DNA of 38,793 nucleotides from positions 1 through 38,793 of the forward strand of contig JAPPLG010000034.1 in the NCBI GenBank assembly GCA_028819545.1, in the 5' to 3' direction. Under the pieces are notes generated by a model. That model had not been told where the DNA came from. It ran no database searches and saw only the letters and a list, made by a program, of their open reading frames with translations. This DNA is from Bdellovibrionales bacterium (GTDB lineage: Bacteria; Bdellovibrionota; Bdellovibrionia; Bdellovibrionales; UBA1609). The position numbers were made by a program, and so were the translations under genes. Positions 1 through 8,700 of this stretch are shown one piece after another; positions within the stretch are counted from its first letter, which is position 1, and each line of letters starts with the position of its first letter.

Positions 1-35
1 GAAAGGTGGAGCCGGGGGAAAATCCTTTTGGAGTA

Positions 36-95
36 AAAGTGTTACCCATGTGTCCGGTATAAAGTGTAACCTATGTCTCCGGTATGGACCTTTTT
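36..95 (-). mobile_element. IS-like element end (left edge of window)
   Basis: This 60-bp segment is the reverse complement of positions 38734-38793, with two mismatches. It is built of two tandem 25-bp half-units of the form ACCGGAGACAT..GGTTACACTTT and ACCGGACACATGGGTAACACTTT. From memory, such ACCGG...GGTAACAC ends resemble those of IS481-type insertion sequences, but no transposase lies inside the window, so the family is a guess. Positions 1-35 probably continue into the element. The end lies 7 nt beyond the tRNA-Ser discriminator base. Confidence 0.6.
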
Positions 96-102
96 TATCA
101 TG

Positions 103-191
103 CGGAGAGAGGGGGATTCGAACCCCCGAGATGGTTTTAGTCATCTACACGCTTTCCAAGCGTGCGCCTTCAGCCACTCGGCCACCTCTCC
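103..191 (-). tRNA. tRNA-Ser (GGA anticodon)
   Basis: On the minus strand this folds as a tRNA with acceptor 5' GGAGAGG pairing with 3' TCTCTCC (one G-U pair) and discriminator G. The anticodon stem-loop is CACGC-TTGGAAA-GCGTG, which gives anticodon GGA. A long variable arm and a T-arm around GGTTCGAATCC are present, as expected for class II tRNA-Ser. The 3' CCA is not encoded. The gene runs toward the left window edge, and an IS-like end begins 7 nt after it, so no native terminator is left. Confidence 0.95.
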
Positions 192-618
192 TAGTCTGGA
201 AGTACACTTATTAAATGTTATGCAAAGCAATAATACCTTTGTATTTTGACAAAACTATCCAATATTTGAAAAAATTTCAATAGGAATCACTTTCAAGGAT
301 AGAAAGATTAAAAAAACCACACTAGACCAAAGAAATTCCAAGGATTGGGAAACAGTCCGCTCTATTCCCATTCCATCTTCTTCTCTTAAAGAGAAAGTAG
401 ATTTTGTCTCTTCAAAAAAAGAAGAAAACATAAGACCTCTCAAACTTGTCAATCAAAGAGACCTTAGTTTTCAGGAAGCTTCTCCTGAATCCGCCCCTGA
501 ACTTTCTACTAAAAAGAAAACTCTTTCAGATTCCACTCAAAAAACTGCAGAACAAATTGAACAGTCTTCTTACCTCATTCAACAGCTTAAAAAACAAACC
601 ATTTATTACAATAAACTG
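192..618. other. Gap upstream of the coiled-coil gene: open frame without a start codon
   Basis: The frame of the downstream coiled-coil gene is open back to position 250 and looks coding throughout (Lys/Glu/Ser-rich), but it contains no ATG, GTG or TTG until 619. An ATG in that frame at 220 is cut off by TGA at 247-249. An ATG at 215 in the next frame runs to TAG at 281-283 and could join the coding frame by a -1 shift in the A-run at about 270-274. A TTGACA at 246-251 could be a -35 box. Either the gene uses an unusual start, or its 5' end is damaged or frameshifted. Confidence 0.5.
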
Positions 619-2832
619 TTGAATCAAAAAATGAAGGACTTGTCTAAGTCCCTTCACAAAAAACACCAACATGAAATTCAAGTCCTTCAGGATCAAATAG
701 AAGTATTGAATGAAAAGCATCTTAAACAAATCAACCATATGAACCTTACACGAAAAGCTCAAGAGTTGAATTTGCAGGAATCTTATCAGGAAAGTGAAGG
801 CCTTGTAAAAAATAAATACCAAAAAGAACTCAACAAACTTAAAACAGCTTATCGTAAAAAAATCGTTCAGTTTCACGAAACAAATAAGAAAAAGATACGT
901 GTCCTGAGATCAGCCGCTAAAACTGTAAAATCTTATGATCATAAAGAACAAATTACTCAATGGGTGAAACATAAAAAAGCTTTGCACCAGGCGATCGATA
1001 CATTAAAAGAGAGGTTGAAAACAAAGTCCGGTCAAATTAAAAACCTTCAACAAGAATTGGAGGGTAAATCAAAAGAAATTCAAAGTATCAATCAAATTTA
1101 TCAAGAAGAAGTGTCAAAACTTAAAAAGGATTATGATACTAAAGTTCATGCAGAAAACTTATTAAAACAAAATCAACTTGAAAAACTGCAAAATGAAAAT
1201 CTTTCTTGGACAAAGTTTAAATCCGAATATCAATCTCATATTCAGGAACTGCAATCAAAGCATGAATTTGGCACGCAAGAAGTGAAGAAAAACTTTAGAG
1301 CTAAAATGTATGCGTTACAGTTAGCCCATAAGAAAGAAATGCGATCTTTAATCCAAAGGCTGTCTTCCAAATCTTCTAAAAAAGAGTATGAAAAGAAGAT
1401 AGAGCACTTACAGGAAGAGCATACAATGTATGTTGAAGAGTTAGAGAAAAACTTTTCTGCCAAATTGCATGCCATTCAATTAAAAAATCAATCCGCCATT
1501 ACTAAAATTAAACAGGACCACTCTTTTAAAAAGGTTACAGCTCAACATAAAGATGAAATTGAAAGTTTAAATAAACACTATGAAAGTCAAATACGCTGGA
1601 TGCGCTCTGACTATGAGCAAAGTACAGCTTTGATGAAAAAGGACTATGAATCTCAACTCTACTGCCTGGAAAAAGAAAAAGATACAAAAATTGAAGCATT
1701 AAATAATTTAATTGAAACTAACAATAAAGATCAAAAACTCTATGAAGGTCTACAGGGTAAAATCGAAGAATATAAAAATCGCATTAAGACACTTGAATGT
1801 AAAATTCAGGAACAGTCTGTTCAAGAGCAAAAACTATTAAAAGAACAAACTCAATATGAAAAGTTGGCTGAAGAGTATAAAAACCAAGTAACAGAGCTAA
1901 AAGAGCAAATTCAAAAATATCAGTCTAACACAAAAGATGTGCGGGAAGAGTTTGATGTTTCTTTAGCTGAGTTGAAGACAAAATATTATGAAGATAAAGT
2001 TGATATTCGAAATCAAAGTGAAATTTCCATCAAAAAATTACAAGCTGAGTTTCATGCAGATAAGCTGTCATGGATTCAGCAGGCCGAAAAAAGAGAATGT
2101 TCTTTAAAAGAAGCTCATCAGGCAGAAGTGGATCAATTAAAAAAAGATTTTAAAGAATCTATGCACAAATTACAGGAGTCTCACAGTCAAACTCTTCATA
2201 AATTGAAAGACTCCCATAAAAAAGATGTGAATGAAATTCGATATAATCTGGAAGAACAGTTAAAGGATTCTAAAACACAGTATGAAACGACTGTGGAAAA
2301 TATGGAAGACAGTTTTGCAAAAAGAATTACAGAGCTTAAAACATCACATGAGAAGCATCTTCATCAGTTGAGCAGGGAAATGGAGATAGCTTTTATAAAA
2401 GAGAAGAAAAAGAATGAAGAGCTGACTCAGCTTTATGATAGAGATACAGTTAATATTCAAAGGGAGCTTTTTTCTTTACAAACAAAATTTAAAACAGCTG
2501 AAGAAAGTGCAAGTCAACTTACTATTGAAAATGAAGCTCTTTCCAATAGGGTCAATAGCTTGCTTTCTGAAAATCAAACTCTTAAAGAGCAATATACATC
2601 GTTACAGTTAAACTGGAGTGAGCTTAAACAAGAGTTGGAGGCAAAAAATAATCAAATTCAATCATTGCAGAAGCTTAATCAGCATATTAGTCAAATTTTA
2701 TTTCAAGTTCGAAAGAGAACTGTTGATTTAGAGAAAACTCAAACACCTTCGAAAGAAGGTAGTACTCAACAAAAACAAGATCAAAAGAGTCGGGAAGACG
2801 GTGATCTTATTTCTGAACTTCGTCTTTATTAA
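619..2832 (+). CDS. Long coiled-coil protein, function unknown
   Basis: A 737-residue (or longer) highly charged, almost entirely helical protein rich in Lys, Glu and Gln with heptad-like spacing and almost no Gly or Pro. No ATPase motifs (Walker A/B), signal peptide or membrane segment is visible, so it is not an SMC or SbcC ATPase despite similar composition. An internal repeat is visible: KNFRAKMYALQL (around nt 1288-1323) and KNFSAKLHAIQL (around nt 1447-1482), about 53 residues apart. The only usable NTG start is TTG at 619, but the frame is open back to 250, so the true N-terminus is probably longer. It ends 3 nt before tRNA-Ala, so the tRNA promoter must lie inside this gene or the two are co-transcribed. 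A structural or cytoskeletal role is possible but unproven. Confidence 0.8.
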   Translation: MNQKMKDLSKSLHKKHQHEIQVLQDQIEVLNEKHLKQINHMNLTRKAQELNLQESYQESEGLVKNKYQKELNKLKTAYRKKIVQFHETNKKKIRVLRSAAKTVKSYDHKEQITQWVKHKKALHQAIDTLKERLKTKSGQIKNLQQELEGKSKEIQSINQIYQEEVSKLKKDYDTKVHAENLLKQNQLEKLQNENLSWTKFKSEYQSHIQELQSKHEFGTQEVKKNFRAKMYALQLAHKKEMRSLIQRLSSKSSKKEYEKKIEHLQEEHTMYVEELEKNFSAKLHAIQLKNQSAITKIKQDHSFKKVTAQHKDEIESLNKHYESQIRWMRSDYEQSTALMKKDYESQLYCLEKEKDTKIEALNNLIETNNKDQKLYEGLQGKIEEYKNRIKTLECKIQEQSVQEQKLLKEQTQYEKLAEEYKNQVTELKEQIQKYQSNTKDVREEFDVSLAELKTKYYEDKVDIRNQSEISIKKLQAEFHADKLSWIQQAEKRECSLKEAHQAEVDQLKKDFKESMHKLQESHSQTLHKLKDSHKKDVNEIRYNLEEQLKDSKTQYETTVENMEDSFAKRITELKTSHEKHLHQLSREMEIAFIKEKKKNEELTQLYDRDTVNIQRELFSLQTKFKTAEESASQLTIENEALSNRVNSLLSENQTLKEQYTSLQLNWSELKQELEAKNNQIQSLQKLNQHISQILFQVRKRTVDLEKTQTPSKEGSTQQKQDQKSREDGDLISELRLY

Positions 2833-2835
2833 AAT

Positions 2836-2908
2836 GGGGCTGTAGCTCAGCTGGGAGAGCGCAACGCTGGCAGTGTTGAGGTCAGGGGTTCGATCCCCCT
2901 CAGCTCCA
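2836..2908 (+). tRNA. tRNA-Ala (GGC anticodon)
   Basis: A 73-nt cloverleaf with acceptor GGGGCTG/CAGCTCC containing the G3-U70 wobble pair that defines alanine identity, discriminator A and anticodon GGC in ACGCTGGCAGTGT. The T-arm is AGGGG-TTCGATC-CCCCT. CCA is not encoded. It starts 3 nt after the stop codon of the coiled-coil gene. Its 3' part from C56 onward is repeated 198 nt downstream (see the tRNA-linked module). Confidence 0.97.
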
Positions 2909-2910
2909 AT
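2891..2910 (+). repeat. Direct repeat copy 1 (tRNA-Ala 3' end)
   Basis: CGATCCCCCTCAGCTCCAAT, running from C56 of tRNA-Ala to 2 nt past the discriminator base. An exact second copy lies at 3089-3108. The pair resembles att-site duplications left by elements that integrate into tRNA 3' ends. Confidence 0.9.
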
Positions 2911-2945
2911 AAAAAAAGAGAGGGCTGTAAGCTCTTTCTTTTTTT
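2911..2945 (+). terminator. Terminator-like hairpin after tRNA-Ala
   Basis: A 16-bp stem (2911-2926 with 2930-2945, two G-U pairs) closes a 3-nt GTA loop and its 3' arm ends in a T-run, so it can act as a rho-independent terminator. Its 5' arm and loop, GGGCTGTAAGCTC, nearly repeat the 5' end of tRNA-Ala (GGGCTGTAGCTC, one inserted A). Confidence 0.75.
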
Positions 2946-3088
2946 ATCGAAAATGGGGGATCGAATTGAAGTTTCGATCCGTGTTGGCTGTGAAACAGCT
3001 AATACGGAGAGATAAAACTGGATGTTTTATCTAGAGGCTGAAGAGAGCCTACGCAAGTTGTGAGCGTGATGCGAACAACTGTAGTGGG
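2946..3088 (+). ncRNA. Structured tRNA-Ala-linked RNA-like module
   Basis: This follows the terminator-like hairpin. In order: an 11-nt antisense copy of the tRNA-Ala T-loop/T-stem (2955-2965); a 13-bp hairpin with two G-U pairs and a GAA loop (2979-3007); a 9-bp hairpin with loop TGGAT (3010-3032); a 5-bp hairpin (3035-3050); and a core of CTACGCA (3049-3055), stem AGTTGT/ACAACT (3056-3061 with 3075-3080) enclosing GAGCGTGATGCGA, then GTAG (3081-3084), which pairs with CTAC. The antisense strand pairs over 9 bp with the second tRNA copy (3089-3097) and closes the whole structure. The module at tRNA-fMet has the same plan with covarying stems. Transcription is inferred, and DNA-level function (an integration element) is equally possible. 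Confidence 0.65.
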
Positions 3089-3108
3089 CGATCCCCCTCA
3101 GCTCCAAT
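3089..3108 (+). repeat. Direct repeat copy 2 (displaced tRNA-Ala 3' end)
   Basis: Exact copy of 2891-2910, separated from it by 178 bp. It ends 1 nt before the stop codon of the convergent Omp85 gene (TAA at 3112-3110). No tRNA body precedes it: the upstream bases GTGGG replace the T-loop TT, so this is not a second tRNA. Confidence 0.9.
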
Positions 3109-3109
3109 T

Positions 3110-5587
3110 TTAGAAGAAGCCGATGGAAAAGTCTGTGTGGATAGTGCTGAAATTTCCGTATTCATCATAATGTGCATCAGAGTTCAAACGATAACCTACA
3201 TTAATGACTGCAGGAATACCAAGAGGGGTTAAACCATATAGACCTATACCTATAGAGTGTCCGTGATGTTGTTCTAAACTTGTATTGTGTAAAAAGACAA
3301 AACCTCCATCATAAAACAAAGTAAAGCCTAGTCTTTTATCCAGAGGTATTCTAATTTCATTTTTCAACAATATATAGGCAGAAGAATATGACTTGTTTTC
3401 CACTGCACGCTGAATAGGAAGATCTTTAGTGCTTGGGACACGGTGTGCATTTTGACCTCTATACTCTCCATTATAGCCGCGAAGTGATCCTACTCCTCCT
3501 AAAATAAACAAACGAGTGACTGGCACTTGCCCTGAATTTAAACGGTGTACAACTCCTCCATGTATGGATTGGGCAAAAATAACATTTGTATATACAACGG
3601 GAGCATAATAAGTATGCTTGGCTTCAGCTCTTATAAAATGAATATCTTTATGAGCGCCGATATAAGGGCTGGAATAATTTAATGTGGATTCAAACTGAAA
3701 CCCTTTTCGAGGGAAAAACCTATTATCCCTTCGATCCACCATAACCTCCAGTCCGGTTTCTGCAATAATTGTTTGTTCTTCAAGTTCAAAGGTCATGTGG
3801 TTGTGGATTTTATCTGAATAAAATAAAAAGTCCTGAAAGTATGAACTTTGTAAATCCAGCCCCCAAATTTTGAAAGTGAGTATAGTGTTGAGGTCAAACT
3901 TTCGTTCGACATCAAAGCTAAATGTGTGAGATCTAAGCCATTCCACTCTTTCCGAGCTGTCTAGATACAAATCTGAATCTTTTTCAGGGAGAAGTTTTGT
4001 AAAAGAGAAAAGACTGTTAGCATGGGAGTAACTGATTTGTCCACTCCATCTGGAACCCAATGTATAATATCTTTTATAACTTCCGGATAAGTAATAGGGC
4101 AGGTATTTTTCAATAGACTGAGGATTCTTAAAGGCATTCCATCCACCTGAAGGAAGATTGAGCATGTTTCTAAGGAGACGATAATTGGGTTGAGCTTCCA
4201 TATTTAATAACAATTGACTGTTATTGTCTTTGAACAAATTTTTTGTATTTAATTCAGCTAAAATTTTTCCTGATAATGTATGCTCTGTATTTACGCCTAA
4301 TCTAAATCTTAATGAGTTAAATGTGTTTTCTTGTACAGAGATAATAACAGAATCTTCTTTGCCAGGTTGAATTTCTATGCGGGTGAAAAGTCCTAAGTCT
4401 TCTATAAAGTCCCTGGATTGTCTGATCTTTTTATAAGTTAAAACATCACCTTTTTTTAATGAAGAAGCATGAATAATAAAGTCAGAGCTAATTTTGTTGT
4501 TTCCTTGAACTTTTATGTTTTTGACATAAATTTTTTGACCTTCTGAAATATATATTTGAATGATAGCTGATTTGGACGCTTTTGAAATTTGAACTAAATC
4601 TTCTTTGTTAATCTCAGCTCTAAGAAAACCTTGTTCAAAATATTTTTGTATAAGTTTGGATATATTTTCTTCAAGTTTTGGGACGTTTAAATTATCACCC
4701 GACTTTAATTCAATAATATTTTGAATAGTTTTTTTATCAAACTGTCTGTTTCCTTCAATAGCAATCTTTTCTATTTTGATAGGAGTACGTTCGTTAATAA
4801 TAATTTCTATAAAAACTTTATTTTGTCTGTAGAAAATATTTTTATAATAGATAACTGCATTATAGAATCCCCGTTTTCTTAAATGAGTAACTACTTTTTG
4901 CAAAGTAGATTCAAACTCTTTTGCTACATAATAATTGGATTTTAAAGAATCAGTGGCATAGGTATGAAATAAATCCAAATAACGTTTGGTTTCTTTGTCA
5001 GTTACACCTGATATCTTTAAGTTTTGTATTAAAAATGGTTGGCCTTCTGTGAGTTTGAGTCTGATGTAATGTACATATTTTGATTTTTTAACAAGAGATG
5101 TTTTTATTTTAATTTCATTGAAAGCTAAAGATTTATAATGTTCTGTAATTTGATTTTGAATAATGTCTGTAAAACTGGGGTGATTGAGCAGATTTTCCTT
5201 ATTTATAATTTTATATAGAGTGGATGTTTGAACCTGCCTGTTTCCTCGGATAATAAAATGATATTGAATAGGGTTATTTACTGTATAACTTAAAGTGGAC
5301 TTCCTTGTGCGGGTTTGTTTTAGATTAGGGGCACTCAATGTGGCTTGCAGGTATTTATGTTCTGATAAATAATCAGTGATTTCTGATTGAATGTCGTCCA
5401 GTGTTTCTTTAGAAGAGGGTTCTCCTCGATATCTGCTTAGAAATTTTTCCAAATCATTTTTTAAAGTTGTATTGTCAGTCAGGATGTGAATATTTTTTAT
5501 TTCAGGATATACAAACTCTTTAGCTGAAACTCCATGGGCTAAGAATATTACTATACAAAGTATTTTGATCCACTTAACCTTGTTCAT
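3110..5587 (-). CDS. Omp85-family outer-membrane assembly protein (BamA/TamA-like)
   Basis: An 825-residue outer-membrane beta-barrel insertase of the Omp85 family. A signal peptide (residues 1-22, cut after VSA) is followed by about 400 residues that fit five POTRA domains, with typical EGNRQFDKKTIQ and VQGNNKISSDFI starts. A C-terminal 16-strand-type barrel follows. The family's loop-6 motif is visible as GGVGSLRGYNG (residues 697-707), and the protein ends in Phe, as outer-membrane proteins usually do. Length and POTRA number match BamA rather than enterobacterial TamA (three POTRA, about 577 aa). Lying downstream of tamB, it may be TamB's partner or a second BamA; whether the genome has another BamA cannot be seen here. 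A good ribosome site (AGGGAA) precedes the ATG. Confidence 0.9.
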   Translation of the reverse strand: MNKVKWIKILCIVIFLAHGVSAKEFVYPEIKNIHILTDNTTLKNDLEKFLSRYRGEPSSKETLDDIQSEITDYLSEHKYLQATLSAPNLKQTRTRKSTLSYTVNNPIQYHFIIRGNRQVQTSTLYKIINKENLLNHPSFTDIIQNQITEHYKSLAFNEIKIKTSLVKKSKYVHYIRLKLTEGQPFLIQNLKISGVTDKETKRYLDLFHTYATDSLKSNYYVAKEFESTLQKVVTHLRKRGFYNAVIYYKNIFYRQNKVFIEIIINERTPIKIEKIAIEGNRQFDKKTIQNIIELKSGDNLNVPKLEENISKLIQKYFEQGFLRAEINKEDLVQISKASKSAIIQIYISEGQKIYVKNIKVQGNNKISSDFIIHASSLKKGDVLTYKKIRQSRDFIEDLGLFTRIEIQPGKEDSVIISVQENTFNSLRFRLGVNTEHTLSGKILAELNTKNLFKDNNSQLLLNMEAQPNYRLLRNMLNLPSGGWNAFKNPQSIEKYLPYYLSGSYKRYYTLGSRWSGQISYSHANSLFSFTKLLPEKDSDLYLDSSERVEWLRSHTFSFDVERKFDLNTILTFKIWGLDLQSSYFQDFLFYSDKIHNHMTFELEEQTIIAETGLEVMVDRRDNRFFPRKGFQFESTLNYSSPYIGAHKDIHFIRAEAKHTYYAPVVYTNVIFAQSIHGGVVHRLNSGQVPVTRLFILGGVGSLRGYNGEYRGQNAHRVPSTKDLPIQRAVENKSYSSAYILLKNEIRIPLDKRLGFTLFYDGGFVFLHNTSLEQHHGHSIGIGLYGLTPLGIPAVINVGYRLNSDAHYDEYGNFSTIHTDFSIGFF

Positions 5588-5768
5588 GCATTCCCTTAAT
5601 CTTTGGTTAATATATAAGTAAAATCGGATATTTATACATATATTTTAAGATAGAATGTGGAGTATTTCAAATTTATAAAAAAAGAAACTATCTTCAACCA
5701 TACTGAGTATCCTCTCTATACTCAGTAGAATCAATTTATTTTTGATTTTTCAGAAAAATATAAAATAT
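5588..5768 (-). other. tamB-Omp85 intergenic gap with hairpin
   Basis: 181 bp between two co-directional genes. It contains a perfect 10-bp hairpin, TACTGAGTAT with ATACTCAGTA, and a 7-nt loop (5701-5727). In minus-strand direction the T-run comes about 17 nt after the stem, so it is not a classic terminator. It could be an attenuator or a processing site that uncouples Omp85 from tamB. Confidence 0.5.
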
Positions 5769-8700
5769 TTAAAAGTCCAGTTGGTATTCAAATTCTACAC
5801 CCAAAGTATTGGATTGATCCTGATTTATCATTTCTTTTTTCTCCCAAATTCCTAAAAGGGAAAAAGCAGGTGAGAGCATATATTCAACTTTAAAGCTGTC
5901 ATAGTCTCTCTCCACAGATCCAATATAGGAAGTATTCATTTTTTCAAACCATCTTTTATGAATGCCAATTTTACTTGAGGGTTTATTTTTACTCATGCTC
6001 ATATAGGGGGTAAAGGATAGTCTTAACCCCAGAGACTTGTTTAACTCACGCCCAAAAATATCATGAAATAGAACAGCTCCAAGTTGAGCATAAGAATATT
6101 TTGCCACTTGGCTTTGAGCTATTTGTGCAGGGGAGAGTCCGGAGGAATCTCCAATAGAACGTGCCCCTAAAGCCATCATAGATAAAATATCTGATTCTGA
6201 AAGAGCCGGTTGACTGCTAAGTTCAAAACGAAAATTACTTGGAGTTCCTGTGATATCTGCAGTAATGTTGTATCTATTTATAGTTTCTCTTTCATTATCA
6301 TAGCGGGTTTCTTCAAATGGGTTAATTCCTATGATTTGAAGTTGAGGCTCATAAATAGATTGTGAATTATAATTGAGGCGGCCGGATGTAATTTCAAAAT
6401 CATAGTCTCTAATGTAAAAACTTCCACCCGGCACGAAAGTGATTTGTCCCGAGGCATTGGGATTTAAAAAATTTCCATTTAACTGTACAGAGCCGGTAAT
6501 CAAAGATGAAAATAAAGTATTTTCCACAGGGAAGGGTTTGTCGAATTGTACTTTTAAATTCCAGTAAAAAGGATAAATTGTATTTAAATCAGGCTCCACT
6601 ACAGCTGTGTCTTCTTGTTCTTCTGTAGAATCAAACTCCTGTTTGAAAGACCCTGTTCTAATATTAAAAACTCCGGATAAGGTGTATGGTGCTTTATCTC
6701 CATAGATTTTTATAGCTCCGTAACCCACTCCATGAATTTTATCAGAAATGTAAACAGCAACTTTGTCATTGAGTTGAGCGGAGATATCCATAGGGAGTAG
6801 ACCCGGTTCAGAAAAATCAATAAGACCTTCAGCTGAAACACTTCCACCTAAAGGGGTTCGTGCTGTTAATTGGTTAATACGCATGACTTGAGATTTTAAA
6901 CGACCTGTTAATTCCACAGATTGAAATGGATTAATATGGTTATTGATATCTATCATGCCGTTTTCAACTTTGAGTGAGCCTTCAGGAGAAAATTTATTGA
7001 GATCGTTTTTAATTTTTAAATCTGTTTGTAAAGAGCCTCCGATGTTTTTAATGTGTGGAAAAAAAAGACTGAATATTTCCAAACCTATAGTGCCGGATAT
7101 TTGACTGTTATTAGGGTCTATTTTGGTTACAGTTATTTCATGTTCATTTGTTTTCCATTTTAAGTCAGAGCCTCGAAAAGAAAATCTTCCTTTATTAAAC
7201 TCTACATAAAAGGGATCTGCATATCCGGGTTGGTTTAAGCCGTATTGCACACTTAGTTCTTTGACATCTGCAAAGCCAGAAGGTTTTTTAAAATCCTGTG
7301 AAAAATGTAAAGAAGCTTCTCCTGTAAGTTTAGAGACGACAAGTCCGGGGGAATTTGTTTTTGTTAATTGAATAAAATCCCAATCTTTAGCTGTTGCAGA
7401 TAGGGAAAGGGTTTTTTGATACGGAGCAAATTTAAAATTACGAATCAACAGGCTGTCATTGAAAAAACTTCCTTCGCCTCTTATTTGAGAAGGAGTTAAT
7501 TTCACTTTGAATTGCGCCAATTGTTTTTTTTGTACTGCAGTGATAGTGCCGGATAGATCCCCTTTAGGTTTTTTGAGGGGGCCGGTTACAGCCATTTGAA
7601 AATTTAATATTCCTTCTAAATTCAGCCAACGGTTAAAATTTTCCATTTTTTCTATAGGAAGTTTGGATCCGGTCAACTTTAAGTTTAAAATATTATTCTT
7701 ATTTAGAGTGCCGGAAGCTGTAATGGAGGACCCTCTTAATTTTTCTGCTATAGCTTTTTCAATTTGAGCTTGTCCCTTTTTAGAAGAAATATCAACAGTT
7801 AATGTTCTAAAAAATTCATCATAAATTTTTACGTTTTGAAATTGAGAAGTCACTGTATAGTCTAAATCTCCAAAAGGGCTGTCGATAGACAATTTTGCAT
7901 TTCCTTTTCCAATAAAGTTTAACGGCACTGATATGACGTCTTTGGCAAATTGAGAAAGATCTTCTAAGAATAGAGGTGCCATTTGAGCTTGAGCTTTGAT
8001 TTTTTCTTCTTTAAATAAAATATCCAAACGTCCCTTATACCGGCTTTTACCTAACCTTGCTCTGATTTTATTTAAGTATAGTCCTTTTGTATTTAGTTTT
8101 AAATCAGCCTGTAAGTTTCCAAAAAGGTATTGTGAAAAGTATAAATTTTTTGTTTTTATTTCTGAATCAATGGATACTCCGTTGCTTTTTAAAACCATCT
8201 TACCTTTCCATTGGCTGGCATTCCCCTGTATATTGAAACCATAAATATGTTGAACATAGTTAAAGTTTAATGGGCCGTCGAAAAGGATTTCAGCTTGACC
8301 ATTTTCAAAAGAGCCTTCGAAAGACATTTTATCTGCTGAAGGCCCCAAGGCGATACGACCCTGTAATGTAGATTTTTCAGGAGTCCATATGAATTTTGAA
8401 GTTAGTTTGCTATTTTCTATTTCAAAAATACGAGGGTTTTCTAAAGACATTGAGTCCATATAAGCATTTTGCATATTTAACTGCATAGAACAGTCCAGTT
8501 GAGGTTTAAACCAGTTTCCTGTGCAGTCAGACTCTAACTGTCCTTGAAATTGAACATTGCTGTTCCAATCCAAAAGGTGTTCAACAGTGCTGAAATCTTC
8601 AATAGAGGAATAGTTTTTTAGTGTGAAGTTTTTATTTTTATTTAAATCAATTTGTGTATTTTCAAAATAACTTGTAAACCCTTTTTCTTTTTCAAAGTGT

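Noticed and set aside
220-250. Selenocysteine or stop-codon readthrough at TGA 247-249 of the coiled-coil gene
   Set aside because: There is no SECIS-like hairpin directly after the TGA and no reason for a selenoprotein in a coiled-coil protein. Mutation, alternative start or frameshift are simpler.
2946-3108. tmRNA (ssrA), because it ends with a tRNA-Ala-like acceptor strand
   Set aside because: There is no matching 5' acceptor strand for a second tRNA-like domain and no tag-peptide frame, and the T-loop TT is replaced by GG. The end is an exact copy of the adjacent tRNA-Ala 3' part, better explained by duplication.
2911-3108. Group I or group II intron inside the tRNA gene
   Set aside because: Size (about 200 nt) and an internal guide-like antisense segment are tempting, but I could not find the P7 core of group I introns or a group II domain V, and the tRNA gene is intact without splicing. 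Kept only as a hypothesis in the findings.
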